Assembly (NCBI GenBank): GCA_040754075.1 | Contig: JBFMDH010000010.1 | Location: forward strand, 1 to 64,000 | Origin: Acidobacteriota bacterium | GTDB lineage: Bacteria; Acidobacteriota; Blastocatellia; UBA7656 | Direction: 5' to 3' | DNA length: 64,000 bases | In this document: positions 37,262 through 46,140 of the stretch, one piece after another | Position numbering within the stretch: the stretch's first letter is position 1 | Layout: the number at the start of each line of letters is the position of its first letter | Made by a program: the position numbers and the translations under genes | The notes under the pieces: model-generated | Told to the model about the DNA's origin: nothing | The model's input: the letters and a program-made list of their open reading frames with translations, nothing else | Databases searched by the model: none

Positions 37262-37367
37262 AGCGGTCTTTGACCACGCTAAAAGTTAGGCAAGCTCAAA
37301 GTTAAGCAAGCGGTCTTTGACCGCGCTTAGTTAATCTCAAGTTGAGCAAGCGGTCTTTGACCGCGCC
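37262..37367. repeat. three copies of the GCGGTC-TTT-GACCGC hairpin
   Basis: Copies at 37262-37280, 37309-37327 and 37349-37367 share AGCGGTCTTTGACC and a GC-rich end. Spacings are 47 and 40 bp. They fill the gap between the histidine kinase and its response regulator (37197-37410). The first two bases of each copy follow GCAAG or GCGAG. Confidence 0.85.
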
Positions 37368-37410
37368 TTACTCGGTTTAGAGTTTATTGGATTATAAGGA
37401 TGTGATGAGT

Positions 37411-38091
37411 ATGACCAAGGTTCTAGTAGTAGAAGACGACCCGGCAATGGCGGTCGCGCTTCGCGATGGATTTGATTACGAAGGCTATCATGTATCGGTC
37501 GCTAAAGATGGTCAGGCAGGACTGCACGCCGCTTCGGAAGAAAATTGGGACATTATGATTTTAGATGTGATGTTGCCGAAAATGAGCGGTCTGGATGTTT
37601 GTAAGCAACTGAGAAACGACGGCAATCAAGTGCCGATCATTCTGCTTACGGCGCGCGGGCAGGAGATTGATAAAGTCTTGGGGCTTAAACTCGGTGCCGA
37701 TGATTATGTGACCAAGCCCTTCAGTTTTATGGAACTGATGGCGCGCGTCGAAGCGATCCTCAGACGCGCAACCAAACAGACATCCAATATTGATATTTAT
37801 TCGTTTGGTGATGTTCACCTGGACTTCAAAAAATGCGAAGCCACTAAAGCACACACACCGCTTGAACTTTCTCACCGCGAATTTAACATCCTGAAATATT
37901 TCATCGAACATCGCGGCGAAGTATTAACCCGCGACCAGTTGCTCGATTCGGTCTGGGGATATGAAAGTTTTCCGCTGACGCGCACGGTTGATACACACAT
38001 TGCTAAACTGAGGCAGAAAATCGAAGACGACCCGGGCAATCCCAACTTCATCATTACGGTTCATCGCGTCGGTTATAAATTCATGGGGTAG
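37411..38091 (+). CDS. OmpR/PhoB-family response regulator
   Basis: 226 residues from the ATG at 37411 ([10 protein letters not shown]), 10 bases after AAGGA; an ATG at 37405 and a TTG at 37387 are in frame. The receiver domain has the acidic pocket VEDD, phosphoacceptor D52 ([12 protein letters not shown]) and a switch Lys in YVTKPF. The C-terminal winged helix ([32 protein letters not shown]...[16 protein letters not shown]...VGYKFMG) binds DNA. It is the presumed partner of the upstream kinase. Regulated genes are unknown. Confidence 0.92.
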   Translation: MTKVLVVEDDPAMAVALRDGFDYEGYHVSVAKDGQAGLHAASEENWDIMILDVMLPKMSGLDVCKQLRNDGNQVPIILLTARGQEIDKVLGLKLGADDYVTKPFSFMELMARVEAILRRATKQTSNIDIYSFGDVHLDFKKCEATKAHTPLELSHREFNILKYFIEHRGEVLTRDQLLDSVWGYESFPLTRTVDTHIAKLRQKIEDDPGNPNFIITVHRVGYKFMG

Positions 38092-38110
38092 CCTTTGGCT
38101 ACCCCATGAA
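38080..38110. terminator. 14-bp stem hairpin overlapping a stop codon
   Basis: TTCATGGGGTAGCC (38080-38093) pairs perfectly with GGCTACCCCATGAA (38097-38110). It includes the last codons and stop of the response regulator and lies between convergent genes. There is no T-tract, so termination is uncertain. Confidence 0.5.
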
Positions 38111-38117
38111 CAGCGTT

Positions 38118-38618
38118 TCATTTGCCATTATCATAATAGGTCGCGTCCTTAATAATCTTTCCCTGTTTAACGGTTAAAATCGAACAAATCGGCAGACTCC
38201 ATTTCCCGCCATTTTTAATCGAACCGCTTGAGATAAACTCGACAATGACTTTATCGTCCGCAGCATAAACCCCAACGATTTCATCGCGAATATCGGGCGA
38301 CATTTTTTCCATACCCGAATATTTGGCGATTAACGCTTCACGTCGCTTTTTCACATATTCAGCGCCGTAGGAGGGGTCGAGAAATTCGGCGTCCTCGATG
38401 TAAAAGCTTGCCATCTTTGCCCAGTCGTGTTGGTTGAACGCCTCAAACATTTGCAGGGCGACTTTGACATTGGGATTCGTTAAGTCCCATTTTGGTTTAG
38501 CAGCTTTCTCCCCGGTTTGGGTAGCGAAAACTTGAGATGAGGATTGGGCAAAACTGAAAATTCCGCCGCCAAGGAGAAGCATCATTCCCCAAATTGCTAA
38601 TCGAAATAGCGATTTCAT
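38118..38618 (-). CDS. secreted SnoaL/DUF4440-like protein
   Basis: About 166 residues from the ATG at 38618, set by GGAGGT seven bases upstream. A signal peptide (FRLAIWGMMLLLGGGIFSFAQ) precedes an NTF2-like fold: NVKVALQMFEAFNQHDWAKMASFYIEDAEFLDPS, then KVIVEFISSGS and a C-terminal KQGKIIKDATYYD. The SnoaL-type fold serves many functions as enzyme or binding domain. No catalytic residue can be assigned. It converges on the response regulator. The 38619-38879 gap holds no gene. Confidence 0.75.
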   Translation of the reverse strand: MKSLFRLAIWGMMLLLGGGIFSFAQSSSQVFATQTGEKAAKPKWDLTNPNVKVALQMFEAFNQHDWAKMASFYIEDAEFLDPSYGAEYVKKRREALIAKYSGMEKMSPDIRDEIVGVYAADDKVIVEFISSGSIKNGGKWSLPICSILTVKQGKIIKDATYYDNGK

Positions 38619-38879
38619 CGCTGGGACCTCCAATTAGAAAATTACCGCAACTCGCGAATCGAAAAATATTGTTGGGTGGAAGCGAAAAGGTTATTTGAAG
38701 GAAATGTTGTGTGGCTCAATTGAACCGAAACCCAGCCGATTTTTTATAACGTCCTTTTGAGCCACTCGCACTGTGGAGCATACGAAATTCGTTAATAAGA
38801 GTCATCAAATCGCTGTTAAAAGATGTGAAAAGTTGTAAAAACGCCCATCGAATAAAAAAATCAGCCGAGAAGCAACCGA

Positions 38880-41546
38880 TTACCGGCTTTTTAATTTGTC
38901 GATTGCGGCGCTGAGTTCCTGAATATCTTTATCGAGTTGGTCGATGTTGCCTTTATCGACTTCATTGAGCACTCCAAGCTCACTCATTTTAATGAACAGT
39001 TCGCGGCTGCGCTGCATCACCCGCCGCGCCTGCTGGTAATAATCAATCCGTTGTTGCAGATTGACGGTTTTTTGTTCAGCCAGATATTTATAAACATCGG
39101 CAAAGTATTTATATCCGACGGCGGCATCTCTGAGCGTGTTGCCATGCGATGGATTGTTTTGTAGCAACTGTTCAACAATTTCCATTGATTGTTGATAAAG
39201 CGCCAGACCTTCATCCCCTTTACCGGTTTGTGCCAAGGTGTAACCGACATTGCTCAGACTGTTGGCGAAATCTCTTAGGAGTTGAACATTAGCCGGGTCA
39301 GTCTGGCTCAGTTGTTCGCGCAATTTCAGGGCTTTCTGATAAGCCTCAAGGGCTTTGGTGATGTCGCCCGAATACCAGTAGGTATCGCCAATGCCATTAT
39401 AGGCTACGCCCAGTTCGCGTTGCGCGCGCGCATTATTCGGGGAATCTCTGGCAACGCTTTCGAGCAGTTCGATGGCTTTCAATGAGCTTTGCAATGCGCC
39501 GGTTTTATCGCCGCTATCGAAAAGCCAGGTGCTCATCAACCGGTGAGTGATTGCCAGACGGCGGCGCATCTGCCAATTATCCGGGTCTTTGGCGTAGAGT
39601 GATTCGCTAATGACGAGCGCCTTTTTCATACTCGCCAAACCCTCTTCCATATTGCCGCCGCGCGCTGTCGCTTCACCGATTTGTTCAAGGCTGGATGAGA
39701 TGAGTTGAAGGATTTCCGGTTTGTCAGGCGCTTTTTTATTGAGGGTTTCAGCTATCTCGAAGGCTTTTTGATACTGCTCCTTTGCCTCAGTCAATTGGTG
39801 ATTCATCTGGTAAATATCGCCAACCCGATGATAACTGGTCGCCAGTTCAATGCCGATTGCCTGGTCGTCCGCCGCCAGCGCAAACAAGCGCTCTCTAATC
39901 ATCAAGGATTTGCGATAACTGTCTAACGCGCCATCCGGGTCGCCGAGATTGGCATTATACGGATTGCCCTGAATATCGCCGACCTTTTGATAAGCCGTCG
40001 CTAATTCGCGTTGCAGCGTCGCGTCGTCATGCGATTCACCCGCGAGACTATCCAAATAATTCAAAGCTTTGCTGACCAGCAGTTTTCGCGCAGGCGTTGA
40101 GCCGGGCAGATTTTCAATCTGGTCATGAATTTCAAACATGAAGGAGTTTGCCAGTTGCCGGACATCATTGAATCGCTGCTCGGCTCGGATTTTCTGCAAT
40201 CGGGCAATGCGCGCCTGCCACAAGGTCGCAACCACGCCGGCGATGATGGCGAGGATGACCAGAGCGGCTGCCGCGACCCCGACTTTATTGCGATTGACGA
40301 ATTTCAAAGCGCGATAGGAAAAGGTTGGTTTGCGCGCAATGACCGGCAACCCTTCAAGGTGGCGGCGCAAATCTTCGGAAAGCTGTTCAACCGAAGCATA
40401 ACGCCTCTGCGGTTCCTTGCGCATCGCCATCAACACAATGTTGTCGAGGTCGCCTTGTAATCGGCGACGCAATTTATCGGGCTGACCTTCGCGCGTGCGG
40501 CTGACGCTTTCCGGCGTGAGGCTCAATTCCGTATCAATCGCATAAGGATTGGTCTCTATGCGATTGATGACGGTGCTCGGTTTTTCCGGCTCCTGTTCGC
40601 AAATCACCTGAGCGATGACGTGCGGGACGCGACTTTGAAATTGATAAGGGCGATGACCGGTGAGCAGCTCATAAAGCACGACGCCCAGTGAATAAATATC
40701 GCTTGAGGTAGTCAGGGGTTCGCCGCGCACCTGTTCAGGGCTGGCATATTCGGGCGTCATCGGTCCCATTGGACCTGCGGTTAAATCCAGCGTCAAATTC
40801 GATAACGCGGGATTGAGTAATTTGGCGATGCCGAAATCGAGTAGATGTGGCGTGCCATCCTGGCTGACCAGGATGTTACCGGGTTTGAGGTCGCGATGAA
40901 TGACCAGATTCTGGTGCGCGTAATGCACCGCCGAACAGACTGTGCGAAACAGACGCACACGCTCGGCGGTCGTCAGTTTATTGCGGTCGCAATAATCATC
41001 AATCGGCAAGCCTTCGATGTAATCCATCACCAGATAGGGAATACCTTCTTCGGTGGTGCCGCCATCAAGGAGCTTGGCAATGTTGGGGTGGTCTAAACTT
41101 GCGAGAATCTGGCGTTCGCTCAAAAAGCGGCGACGAATAAATTCATTATCAGCGCCGCCGCGTATGAGTTTGATGGCGACACGTTTTTTGTACTGGTCAT
41201 CGGCACGGGTGGCGAGGTAAACCGCGCCCATGCCGCCGTGTCCGATTTCGCGGATGATTTGATAATTGCCCAGCCGACGACCTTCAAAAACCGCTTCGTC
41301 TTTTTTGGTGATGAAATCATCAGGAGGGCGAAAGGCAGGGGCTTCGATGAAGTCATCGGCTTCCTCGTTCATTGCCAGTAATTCTTCGACCTCTTGTTTT
41401 AACAGCGGGTCATCGGCGCAGGCTTCATTGAGATAGGCTTCGCGCTCAGCGGGCAGTTTATCGAGCGCCACCTGAAAGATTTCTTTGACCTGATGATAAC
41501 GCTTTGAACTGTAATCAAGCGTCTGCTGTAGGTTTTCTTCACTCAT
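38880..41546 (-). CDS. Ser/Thr protein kinase with C-terminal TPR domain
   Basis: 888 residues. The kinase (about 95-400) has the glycine loop IGHGGMGAVYLA, catalytic Lys in VAIKLIRGG, HRDLKPGNILVS and DFGIAKLL, and a DYASPEQ-like APE region. A single membrane segment (VGVAAAALVILAIIAGVVATLW, about residues 420-440) leads to a long TPR domain of about 400 residues outside. It is encoded directly after an ECF sigma factor with an 8-bp overlap, so the two are translationally coupled. In characterised ECF43-type systems a kinase activates its sigma factor by phosphorylation; that role here is inference. Confidence 0.92.
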   Translation of the reverse strand: MSEENLQQTLDYSSKRYHQVKEIFQVALDKLPAEREAYLNEACADDPLLKQEVEELLAMNEEADDFIEAPAFRPPDDFITKKDEAVFEGRRLGNYQIIREIGHGGMGAVYLATRADDQYKKRVAIKLIRGGADNEFIRRRFLSERQILASLDHPNIAKLLDGGTTEEGIPYLVMDYIEGLPIDDYCDRNKLTTAERVRLFRTVCSAVHYAHQNLVIHRDLKPGNILVSQDGTPHLLDFGIAKLLNPALSNLTLDLTAGPMGPMTPEYASPEQVRGEPLTTSSDIYSLGVVLYELLTGHRPYQFQSRVPHVIAQVICEQEPEKPSTVINRIETNPYAIDTELSLTPESVSRTREGQPDKLRRRLQGDLDNIVLMAMRKEPQRRYASVEQLSEDLRRHLEGLPVIARKPTFSYRALKFVNRNKVGVAAAALVILAIIAGVVATLWQARIARLQKIRAEQRFNDVRQLANSFMFEIHDQIENLPGSTPARKLLVSKALNYLDSLAGESHDDATLQRELATAYQKVGDIQGNPYNANLGDPDGALDSYRKSLMIRERLFALAADDQAIGIELATSYHRVGDIYQMNHQLTEAKEQYQKAFEIAETLNKKAPDKPEILQLISSSLEQIGEATARGGNMEEGLASMKKALVISESLYAKDPDNWQMRRRLAITHRLMSTWLFDSGDKTGALQSSLKAIELLESVARDSPNNARAQRELGVAYNGIGDTYWYSGDITKALEAYQKALKLREQLSQTDPANVQLLRDFANSLSNVGYTLAQTGKGDEGLALYQQSMEIVEQLLQNNPSHGNTLRDAAVGYKYFADVYKYLAEQKTVNLQQRIDYYQQARRVMQRSRELFIKMSELGVLNEVDKGNIDQLDKDIQELSAAIDKLKSR

Positions 41547-42108
41547 TTTTCAGTTCACGATAAAGCCAGGCTTTTGCCCAATTCCATTCGCGTTTAATAG
41601 TCGCCGGAGAAATTTTTAAAACTTCGGCGGTTTCTTCGATGGTGAGTCCGCCGAAAAAGCGGAGTTCGATGATTTTGCTCTGTTTTGGGTCAATCTGTTC
41701 GAGTCTCTGCAAGGCGTCATCGAGCGCCACCAAATCCAAATCACGTTCCTGTTGAGGAAGTTCGATAGCGGCATCAATCGTCAGTTTCTGCGCTCCGCCG
41801 CCGCGTTTGGCGTAGAGATGACTGCGCGCATGGTCTACGAGTATGCGGCGCATCATTTGTGCTGCAACGCCGATGAAATGGGCGCGATTCTGCCAGTTGA
41901 CCGCTTTTTGATCAATGATTCGCAAATAGGCTTCGTTGATTAAGGCGGTCGCCTGCAAAGTATGGCCGACGCGCTCGCGGCGCAAATAATGGTCGGCTAA
42001 GCGATGGAGTTCCTGATAGACCAGCGGCAATAACTCTTCAAGCGCCTGCGGTTCACCGCCTTGCCAATCAACCAGCAATTGGGTGACGTCTTTGGGTGAG
42101 GAAGACAT
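41539..42108 (-). CDS. ECF sigma factor, kinase-linked (ECF43/TIGR02999-like)
   Basis: 189 residues with region 2 (YQELHRLADHYLRRERVGHTLQATALINEAYLRI, AHFIGVAAQMMRRILVDHAR) and region 4 (LELRFFGGLTIEETAEVLKISPATIKREWNWAKAWL). These are the patterns of the acidobacterial ECF group associated with Ser/Thr kinases. Its 3' end overlaps the kinase gene by 8 bp. No anti-sigma gene is adjacent. It lies immediately divergent to the first of five transcription units that share an ungapped upstream motif (42209 onward), making it a candidate to read that motif, though its own promoter lacks it. Confidence 0.9.
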   Translation of the reverse strand: MSSSPKDVTQLLVDWQGGEPQALEELLPLVYQELHRLADHYLRRERVGHTLQATALINEAYLRIIDQKAVNWQNRAHFIGVAAQMMRRILVDHARSHLYAKRGGGAQKLTIDAAIELPQQERDLDLVALDDALQRLEQIDPKQSKIIELRFFGGLTIEETAEVLKISPATIKREWNWAKAWLYRELKNE

Positions 42109-42208
42109 ATGGATACACCTCCGATTGCGCGAATTGATTCAATCTATGCTGCCGAGAATATCTGCTCAAAAAGTACCTGTCAATTTTAGGAAAAAAGATT
42201 ATGGAAAA

Positions 42209-42248
42209 TGAGCCAATCGCAAACCCGTTCTCGCGTTACCCGGTGAGC
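42209..42248 (+). promoter_or_regulatory. shared upstream motif, copy A
   Basis: TGAGCCAA, 12 variable bases, then TTCTCGCGTTAC and GGTGAGC (ungapped, 40 bp). Followed by hairpin TGAGCA...TGCTCA. It lies 65 bp before the DUF4190 gene start. Confidence 0.8.
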
Positions 42249-42313
42249 AACAATTAATGCTCAATTTAAAACGACTATTGAAGACCAGAATAAAAGGTAG
42301 GAGGAAATCGGAA

Positions 42314-42718
42314 ATGAATTGCAATCAGTGCGGTATAGATAATCAGATGGGCGCGCAATTTTGTCGAGCCTGCGCGCAGCCATTACTGGCGAATCAACAA
42401 TTCAATCAACAGAATTTTAACGGACAACAACAGTTCAATCACCAATTTAATCAACCCAGACAAAGCGCCAGCGGACGCGCTATCACGGCGATGATTTTAA
42501 GTATCGTCGGCGTTTTTCTCTGTGGGTTGTTTGCCAGCATTCCCGGAATGATTCTCGGCAAAATGGAAATAAATGCCATTGACGAAGGGCGCGCGCCGCT
42601 TGCCGGAAAAGGCTTTGCGCAAACCGGCTTTTATGTCGGCATGGTCGGCACAGGACTTTCGCTTTTATGCGGCGGCTTTTACCTGCTCTCGCTTTTTGCT
42701 TCTTATGGCGGTTATTAA
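42314..42718 (+). CDS. zinc-ribbon plus DUF4190 membrane protein
   Basis: About 134 residues from the ATG at 42314, set by AGGAGG (42299-42304); the longer frame at 42257 adds 19 residues. Residues 1-25 have a zinc ribbon with CNQCG and CRACA. A Gln/Asn/Phe-rich linker (30-52) precedes a DUF4190-like domain with two membrane segments: [34 protein letters not shown] and [24 protein letters not shown]. Function is unknown; the layout is common in proteins annotated as GYF or zinc-ribbon membrane proteins. It is the first gene carrying the shared motif. Confidence 0.7.
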   Translation: MNCNQCGIDNQMGAQFCRACAQPLLANQQFNQQNFNGQQQFNHQFNQPRQSASGRAITAMILSIVGVFLCGLFASIPGMILGKMEINAIDEGRAPLAGKGFAQTGFYVGMVGTGLSLLCGGFYLLSLFASYGGY

Positions 42719-42767
42719 GGAAAATCAATGCAGCAGTGCTGCCAATCGCGAATATTAAAATTTTATT

Positions 42768-42804
42768 CGGCTCAAGATGAAAAATTTTTGAGCCGATTTT
42801 TTTT
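42768..42804 (+). terminator. terminator of the DUF4190 gene
   Basis: CGGCTCAA (42768-42775) pairs with TTGAGCCG (42788-42795), then ATTTTTTTT. The right arm coincides with the TGAGCC of motif copy B. Confidence 0.75.
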
Positions 42805-42828
42805 GAGTTCTCGCGTTACTGAGTGAGC
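42789..42828 (+). promoter_or_regulatory. shared upstream motif, copy B
   Basis: TGAGCCGA, then TTCTCGCGTTAC and AGTGAGC at the same spacing as copy A. Followed by hairpin TGAGCCG-GGAAAA-CGGCTCA. It is 40 bp before the M48-like gene start. Confidence 0.8.
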
Positions 42829-42868
42829 CGGGAAAACGGCTCATTATTAAAAATCGGAGATTATGAAA

Positions 42869-44383
42869 ATGAACGCCATCGCCACCAACCAAGCCAACTT
42901 GATTTGTCCGAAAGGACACGGATTGCCGTCAATGCCAGGGAGTCGTTTTTGCGACAAATGCGGCACGCCATTGATTCCTGAGCGACCGGCAAACCCCGTG
43001 CAACAAAATTTGAATATGAATCAGCCGCAACATTTCGGGCAGATGCAGCCCTTTAATGGCAACCGGCAGATGAATGGTTTCGCGCCCAATCAGCAATTTA
43101 TACCCAATCAATTCGGCAATCAGATGCAACCCTACAACGGACAAATGCCAGCCCTTAAATTTTGCGCGACCTGTGGCGGCGATGGTTCGCGATTGCATGA
43201 AAAAATTCTTGTCTGTTCCGAGTGCCGTTGGCTGCGCCCGTTAGCCGCAAATTACCGGTTGGATTGTGAAGCCTTTCAATGGGCACAGGACGGCGCGGCG
43301 ATGTCGAAACTGCGTTCCATCGGCCCGCTGCAAAGCGTGGCAAAATCGATTTCCGATAAAATCGGGCGACGCTGGGTTGAAACCACCTTGAACGCCATTC
43401 GATTGGGCGAAAAGCAATTGCCGGAAGTCTACTTTCAGGCGGTCAAAGCGGCGCGCATTCTGGGGATGCGGTATATGCCGGAAGTTTATGTGTCGGGCGA
43501 CCGGATGTGGGACGCGCTGACTTTCGGCAGCGATGACAATGCTTTTGTAGTTTTGGGAACCGCGATTATCACCAATTTCCGGGGCGATGATTTGTTGTTC
43601 ATTTTAGCCCGTGAAATGGGGCATTGCCGCGCCGGTCACGCGCTTTGGAAAACCGTCGGCACTTTTCTAGTTGGCGAACAGGGACCAAGACGCGGACTCA
43701 TGGCAGGCGGGGTTTTTTCAATGGTATCGAAAGCCATGAACCCGACTCAATGGGTCGAAAGCGCGCTGGAAATCCCGCTGCTCGCGTGGGCAAGACAGGC
43801 GGAAATTACTGCCGACCGCGCAGGTTTACTTGCCGTTGGCAGCGAAGAGGTAGCGCGTCGCGTGTTGCTGTCGTGGGCATTGAAATCTTCGATGCTCTAT
43901 CGCCAGATCAATATCGAAGCGTGGATGGAGCAACAGGAAGACTGCGACGATGAAATGACAAAACTTTCTGAAATGCTGTCATCTTCGACGCCTTATATTA
44001 CGCGGCGTTTGAAACTGATGCGCGAGTTTGCCAATGATCCGCAGATGAATTACAAACGCGCAATGATTTTGAATGTATTGCCGAAAGCGCCTGCGCCGAG
44101 AGTTTTGCCGCCGGTGGCAAACCAGCCCAAAGTGGCAAACCAACCCAAACCGGTTGCCGAGCCGCAGGTCAATTCAGTAGAAACCGTTAAACTCAACTGC
44201 GCGCATTGCCAGACCGCCATGCGCATTCCGCGAAAACTGTTGGCGGAAAAAGACGTGCTCAATGTGAAATGTCCGAATTCCGCGTGCGGCAAAATCAACA
44301 CCTTGAAAAAGAAACCCGCTGAGGGAAAACCGGCGAATAATGAGGAATTGAAACGCGAAAATGAGATGGACGACGGAGACTGA
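42869..44383 (+). CDS. zinc-ribbon M48-like protein with altered active site
   Basis: 504 residues from the ATG at 42869; the ATG at 42863 is only two bases from GGAGA and less likely. A zinc ribbon (CPKGHGLP...CDKCG), a Gln/Asn/Phe-rich linker and a second CATCGG/CSECRW ribbon come first. A domain like M48 peptidases follows: FILAREMGHCRAGHALW and EITADRAGLL. The expected HExxH reads R248-E249-M-G-H252, so the first zinc ligand is Arg (codon CGT). The ExxxD half is intact. A C-terminal third zinc ribbon (CAHCQTAMRI...CPNSACG) ends the protein. It is probably a non-catalytic or differently metal-binding M48 relative. No signal peptide. Confidence 0.7.
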   Translation: MNAIATNQANLICPKGHGLPSMPGSRFCDKCGTPLIPERPANPVQQNLNMNQPQHFGQMQPFNGNRQMNGFAPNQQFIPNQFGNQMQPYNGQMPALKFCATCGGDGSRLHEKILVCSECRWLRPLAANYRLDCEAFQWAQDGAAMSKLRSIGPLQSVAKSISDKIGRRWVETTLNAIRLGEKQLPEVYFQAVKAARILGMRYMPEVYVSGDRMWDALTFGSDDNAFVVLGTAIITNFRGDDLLFILAREMGHCRAGHALWKTVGTFLVGEQGPRRGLMAGGVFSMVSKAMNPTQWVESALEIPLLAWARQAEITADRAGLLAVGSEEVARRVLLSWALKSSMLYRQINIEAWMEQQEDCDDEMTKLSEMLSSSTPYITRRLKLMREFANDPQMNYKRAMILNVLPKAPAPRVLPPVANQPKVANQPKPVAEPQVNSVETVKLNCAHCQTAMRIPRKLLAEKDVLNVKCPNSACGKINTLKKKPAEGKPANNEELKRENEMDDGD

Positions 44384-44408
44384 AAATAAATAAGCGTAAC
44401 CGGCGAAA

Positions 44409-44438
44409 AAGGGAGATGAGCGCAGGCTTGTCTCCCTT
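44409..44438 (+). terminator. hairpin after the M48-like gene
   Basis: AAGGGAGA (44409-44416) pairs with TCTCCCTT (44431-44438), loop 14. A short T-rich region follows. Possible terminator. Confidence 0.5.
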
Positions 44439-44579
44439 ACTTGATTTATCAAACATTTTTTATGGGCATTTTTGAAAGCCCAATAGCTGAAATTCACCAG
44501 GCAAAAACCACACCTTGGTTATTACTTTTAACTTTTTACTTGTCGGTTGGACGACTCGCCAAAAAAATAAAAAATAATT

Positions 44580-44619
44580 TGAGCCAATTTGAAAACCCTT
44601 CTCGCGTTACTTGGTGAAG
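44580..44619 (+). promoter_or_regulatory. shared upstream motif, copy C
   Basis: TGAGCCAA, then TTCTCGCGTTAC and GGTGAAG; the last element differs from the other copies (GGTGAGC) at two bases. The following imperfect hairpin AAGGCG...CGCTT shows a compensatory G-C to A-T change relative to GAGC...GCTC in others. 47 bp before the acidic protein. Confidence 0.75.
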
Positions 44620-44666
44620 GCGGAAGACGCTTAAATCAAGATTGGATAAAAGAGAGGATATAAAAA

Positions 44667-45812
44667 ATGACCAATAACAACGAAGTAATTATCATTGCCG
44701 AAGATGCCAACGGCGAAACTACTGTGGTTGAAATTATCGCTACCGATGACGCCCTGCTTTCCGATAAAGACGGGGATGGCGAAACGTTGATTGAAGAAGT
44801 GATTGAAGCCGTGTTTGACCACGTTGACGATTCGGATTCAACGGATGTGGCACAAGATAATCAGGATATTACCGACGCTGAAGTAATCAGCGCCCCTGAT
44901 GCTTATGTCACCAGTGAATTGATTAGCGAAGAAGTTTCCACAGATGAACTTGCTGGTAACGATTTGGCTTTTGATGCCAGCGCCGATTTCACGACCACAA
45001 CCGATTTCGATGCCACCAGTCTGGATTCGGGATTTGCAAGCGACCCGATGGCTTATTCTTCGGTTGATTCCGGCAGCAGTTTCAGCAGCTTCGATTCTGT
45101 GGATACGACTTCAGAAGAAAGCGCCGAAAGCGCCGAATCCGAAGTTGATACGGAGGCTCAGGCGAATTTCGATTTGGCAACGGAAGCCCAGGCGAAAGCC
45201 GACGAAGCCATTGAAGCGGGCGATTATGAAGCGGCTTCGCAGTATCGCGAAGATGCCGAAAATGCCGCGTGGGAAGCGGGCGATAGTTCAATGCTTCACG
45301 GCAGCGACGCAAGCGACCTGACGATGGCAGATTATTATCAGGACAAAGCGGCTGATCTGGAAGAACAACAATCTGCTTATGCGCAAGCTGGCGATTATGA
45401 AGCGGCGCGTGATGCTTCGCGTGATGCAGCGACCTATACGCAGTGGGGCGATATTGAAGGCGGTGGCGCAGACCACGCGGCAGAAGCGCAACAGGAATAT
45501 GCCAACATGGATATGGCAACCTGGCAGCAGGACATCGCTGACGGCTATCAACAGGATGCCGAAGCTTATGCAGCGCAGGGCGATTTCGATAACGCTGCAA
45601 TGTATCAAGCCGAAGCCGGTGAACATCAAGACACTGCCGATTATTATGGCGATTTAGGCGAACACAACGGCGCTTATGACCAATACTCGGATGTCCCGGA
45701 TGCGTCGTATGGCGGATATGATTATTCGACCGATGCGTCCTATGCTTCGGATTATTCATCGACGACCGATTATTCATCCTCATATGATTACTCTTCATAT
45801 GATTCCGAATAA
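44667..45812 (+). CDS. highly acidic Ala/Asp/Tyr-rich protein
   Basis: 381 residues, no known family recognised. It has a GAGAGGA ribosome-binding site before the ATG at 44667. The N-terminal 100 residues are very acidic (IEEVIEAVFDHVDDSDSTDV). Residues of about 165-330 have an alanine-rich helical repeat in which AGDYEAASQYREDAENAAW, AGDYEAARDASRDAATYTQW and QGDFDNAAMYQAEAG recur, looking like degenerate TPR-length helical units. The C-terminal 50 residues are Tyr/Ser/Asp-rich (YDYSTDASYASDYSS). No signal peptide or membrane segment. It is strongly negative and may be a disordered scaffold. It carries the shared upstream motif. Confidence 0.65.
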   Translation: MTNNNEVIIIAEDANGETTVVEIIATDDALLSDKDGDGETLIEEVIEAVFDHVDDSDSTDVAQDNQDITDAEVISAPDAYVTSELISEEVSTDELAGNDLAFDASADFTTTTDFDATSLDSGFASDPMAYSSVDSGSSFSSFDSVDTTSEESAESAESEVDTEAQANFDLATEAQAKADEAIEAGDYEAASQYREDAENAAWEAGDSSMLHGSDASDLTMADYYQDKAADLEEQQSAYAQAGDYEAARDASRDAATYTQWGDIEGGGADHAAEAQQEYANMDMATWQQDIADGYQQDAEAYAAQGDFDNAAMYQAEAGEHQDTADYYGDLGEHNGAYDQYSDVPDASYGGYDYSTDASYASDYSSTTDYSSSYDYSSYDSE

Positions 45813-45835
45813 TGAAATCGCCGACGAGCGAAGTT

Positions 45836-45871
45836 AAGGGTTGGCGCAATCAACTGTGCCAGCCCTTTTAA
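45836..45871 (+). terminator. terminator of the acidic protein gene
   Basis: AAGGGTTGGC (45836-45845) pairs with GCCAGCCCTT (45858-45867) with one G-U, followed by TTAATTT. The 45872-46056 stretch holds no gene. Confidence 0.65.
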
Positions 45872-46056
45872 TTTCGCCATTCAATCGGGTGGTGAATAAC
45901 TCGCGCTATTTTAAAAATCGATGATTTTTCGGGCAATTTTATCTATTTTTATCGAATGAACGGTTACGTTTCTGCAATCCCTTCAATGCTCAACCCGCCT
46001 TCAATTCCCAATATGATGAGTCAATAAAAATCGGCTCAAAAATTTCTGAAAAAATT

Positions 46057-46096
46057 TGAGCCAATCCGAAAAAGCTTCTCGCGTTATCAGGTGAGC
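46057..46096 (+). promoter_or_regulatory. shared upstream motif, copy D
   Basis: TGAGCCAA, then TTCTCGCGTTAT and GGTGAGC in the same register. TGAGCC also pairs with GGCTCA upstream (46033 region). A hairpin GAGC...GCTC follows. 44 bp before the small membrane protein. Confidence 0.8.
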
Positions 46097-46140
46097 AAGC
46101 AATTCGCTCGAAATTAAATCAATCAAGAATGGAGAAAAAA

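Noticed and set aside
37262-37367. CRISPR array
   Set aside because: Only three copies, irregular spacing (47 and 40 bp), the intervening sequences are similar to each other and no cas genes are near.
45082-45849. 255-residue open frame opposite the acidic protein
   Set aside because: His/Arg-rich mirror of the Asp/Ala/Tyr codons; no ribosome-binding site or family likeness. The plus-strand frame has a start signal and the shared motif.
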